Shown here: piece after piece, positions 7,763 to 7,963 of the stretch | Layout of the letters: each line of letters starts with the position of its first letter | How positions within the stretch are numbered: the first letter of the stretch is position 1 | DNA from: SAR116 cluster bacterium | GTDB lineage: Bacteria; Pseudomonadota; Alphaproteobacteria; Puniceispirillales; Puniceispirillaceae | Reading direction: 5' to 3' | Assembly (NCBI GenBank): GCA_002722385.1 | Contig: PBLR01000007.1 | Location: 18,493-26,455 of the forward strand | Length of the DNA: 7,963 nt | Notes under the pieces: generated by a model | What the model saw: the letters and a program-made list of their open reading frames with translations, nothing else | Database searches by the model: none | Told to the model about the DNA's origin: nothing | Translations under genes and position numbers: made by a program

Positions 7763-7786
7763 GGGGGAGACTCCCTGTCCCCAATC

Positions 7787-7816
7787 TGGACAATTTGGGC
7801 CGGTCCGGCCTATAGT
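7787..7816 (+). promoter_or_regulatory. Sigma-70-like promoter for glmM with a palindromic spacer
   Basis: TGGACA (7787-7792) and TATAGT (7811-7816) each match five of six consensus bases, with an 18-nt spacer. Initiation near 7823 would leave a short leader of about 33 nt. The spacer ends with a perfect inverted repeat, GGCCGG-T-CCGGCC (7798-7810), touching the -10, a position where a bound regulator could block RNA polymerase. It lies between the folP stop and glmM, so glmM may have its own promoter besides read-through from ftsH-folP. Confidence 0.55.
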
Positions 7817-7855
7817 CAGCGCAAGGCAGACAGACCAGCACAAAGGCAGCGCAAG

Positions 7856-7963
7856 ATGGCAGGGATTTTCGGCACAGACGGGGTGCGGGCACGCATCAAT
7901 ACCGGCCCGATGCGGGCGGAATCCGTGGTCCGGCTGGCGCTGGCCGCGGGGCGCTGGTTTGCT
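7856..7963 (+). CDS. glmM: Phosphoglucosamine mutase GlmM, 3' truncated by the window edge
   Basis: Cytoplasmic enzyme that interconverts glucosamine-6-phosphate and glucosamine-1-phosphate, the step before UDP-GlcNAc for peptidoglycan and LPS. Only the first 36 codons are present and the frame is open to the last base. The N-terminus MAGIFGTDGVRARIN carries the family signature FGTDGVR, followed by PM, then a helix ending LALAAGRWFA, as in known GlmM proteins. One oddity is Ala after GVR, where most homologues I know have Gly (GVRG). The phosphoserine loop and metal site are beyond the window. AAAGG (7842-7846), 9 nt before the ATG, supports the start. The placement after folP matches the common alphaproteobacterial order and strengthens the call. 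Confidence 0.9.
   Translation, partial: MAGIFGTDGVRARINTGPMRAESVVRLALAAGRWFA

Noticed and set aside
7764..7782. Possible terminator after folP (GGGGA paired with TCCCC)
   Set aside because: The stem is only 5 bp, with a competing GGGAG/CTCCC pairing and no T-run following; not enough to call a terminator.

Overview
The window carries a run of conserved housekeeping genes, all on the + strand: tolB (5' truncated), pal, cpoB/ybgF, tilS, ftsH, folP and the first codons of glmM. Alphaproteobacteria commonly keep this order, with the Tol-Pal cell-envelope genes followed by tilS-ftsH-folP-glmM. Together with an N-terminally extended FolP and slightly GC-rich DNA, it points to a Gram-negative alphaproteobacterium. 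Finer placement, such as a marine SAR116-like lineage, is only a guess from protein flavour.

Positions 1-2023 hold the Tol-Pal part. TolB lacks only its N-terminal region, and Pal follows after a 226-nt gap that contains a hairpin on the tolB stop codon and a weak promoter candidate. A strong intrinsic terminator after pal (2061-2100) probably closes the tol-pal transcript. Positions 2191-6592 hold cpoB, tilS and ftsH, tightly packed: cpoB and tilS overlap by 20 nt, and ftsH starts 15 nt after tilS. A promoter candidate at 2094-2122 may restart transcription before cpoB, and a heat-shock (sigma-32)-like site lies inside tilS about 150 nt before ftsH. folP starts 9 nt after ftsH. glmM has a 93-nt leader with a good sigma-70-like promoter whose spacer holds a perfect GC palindrome.

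TolB, Pal and CpoB work in the outer-membrane constriction and peptidoglycan system. FtsH is the inner-membrane quality-control protease. GlmM makes glucosamine-1-phosphate for peptidoglycan and LPS precursors. TilS modifies tRNA-Ile for AUA decoding, and FolP makes dihydropteroate for folate. The set therefore mixes envelope biogenesis with essential metabolism and translation.

I see no mobile element, CRISPR array, tRNA, rRNA, phage gene or unfamiliar gene. No stretch over 300 bases lacks a gene. I found no evidence of a previously undescribed system; the points worth checking are regulatory signals and domain extensions.
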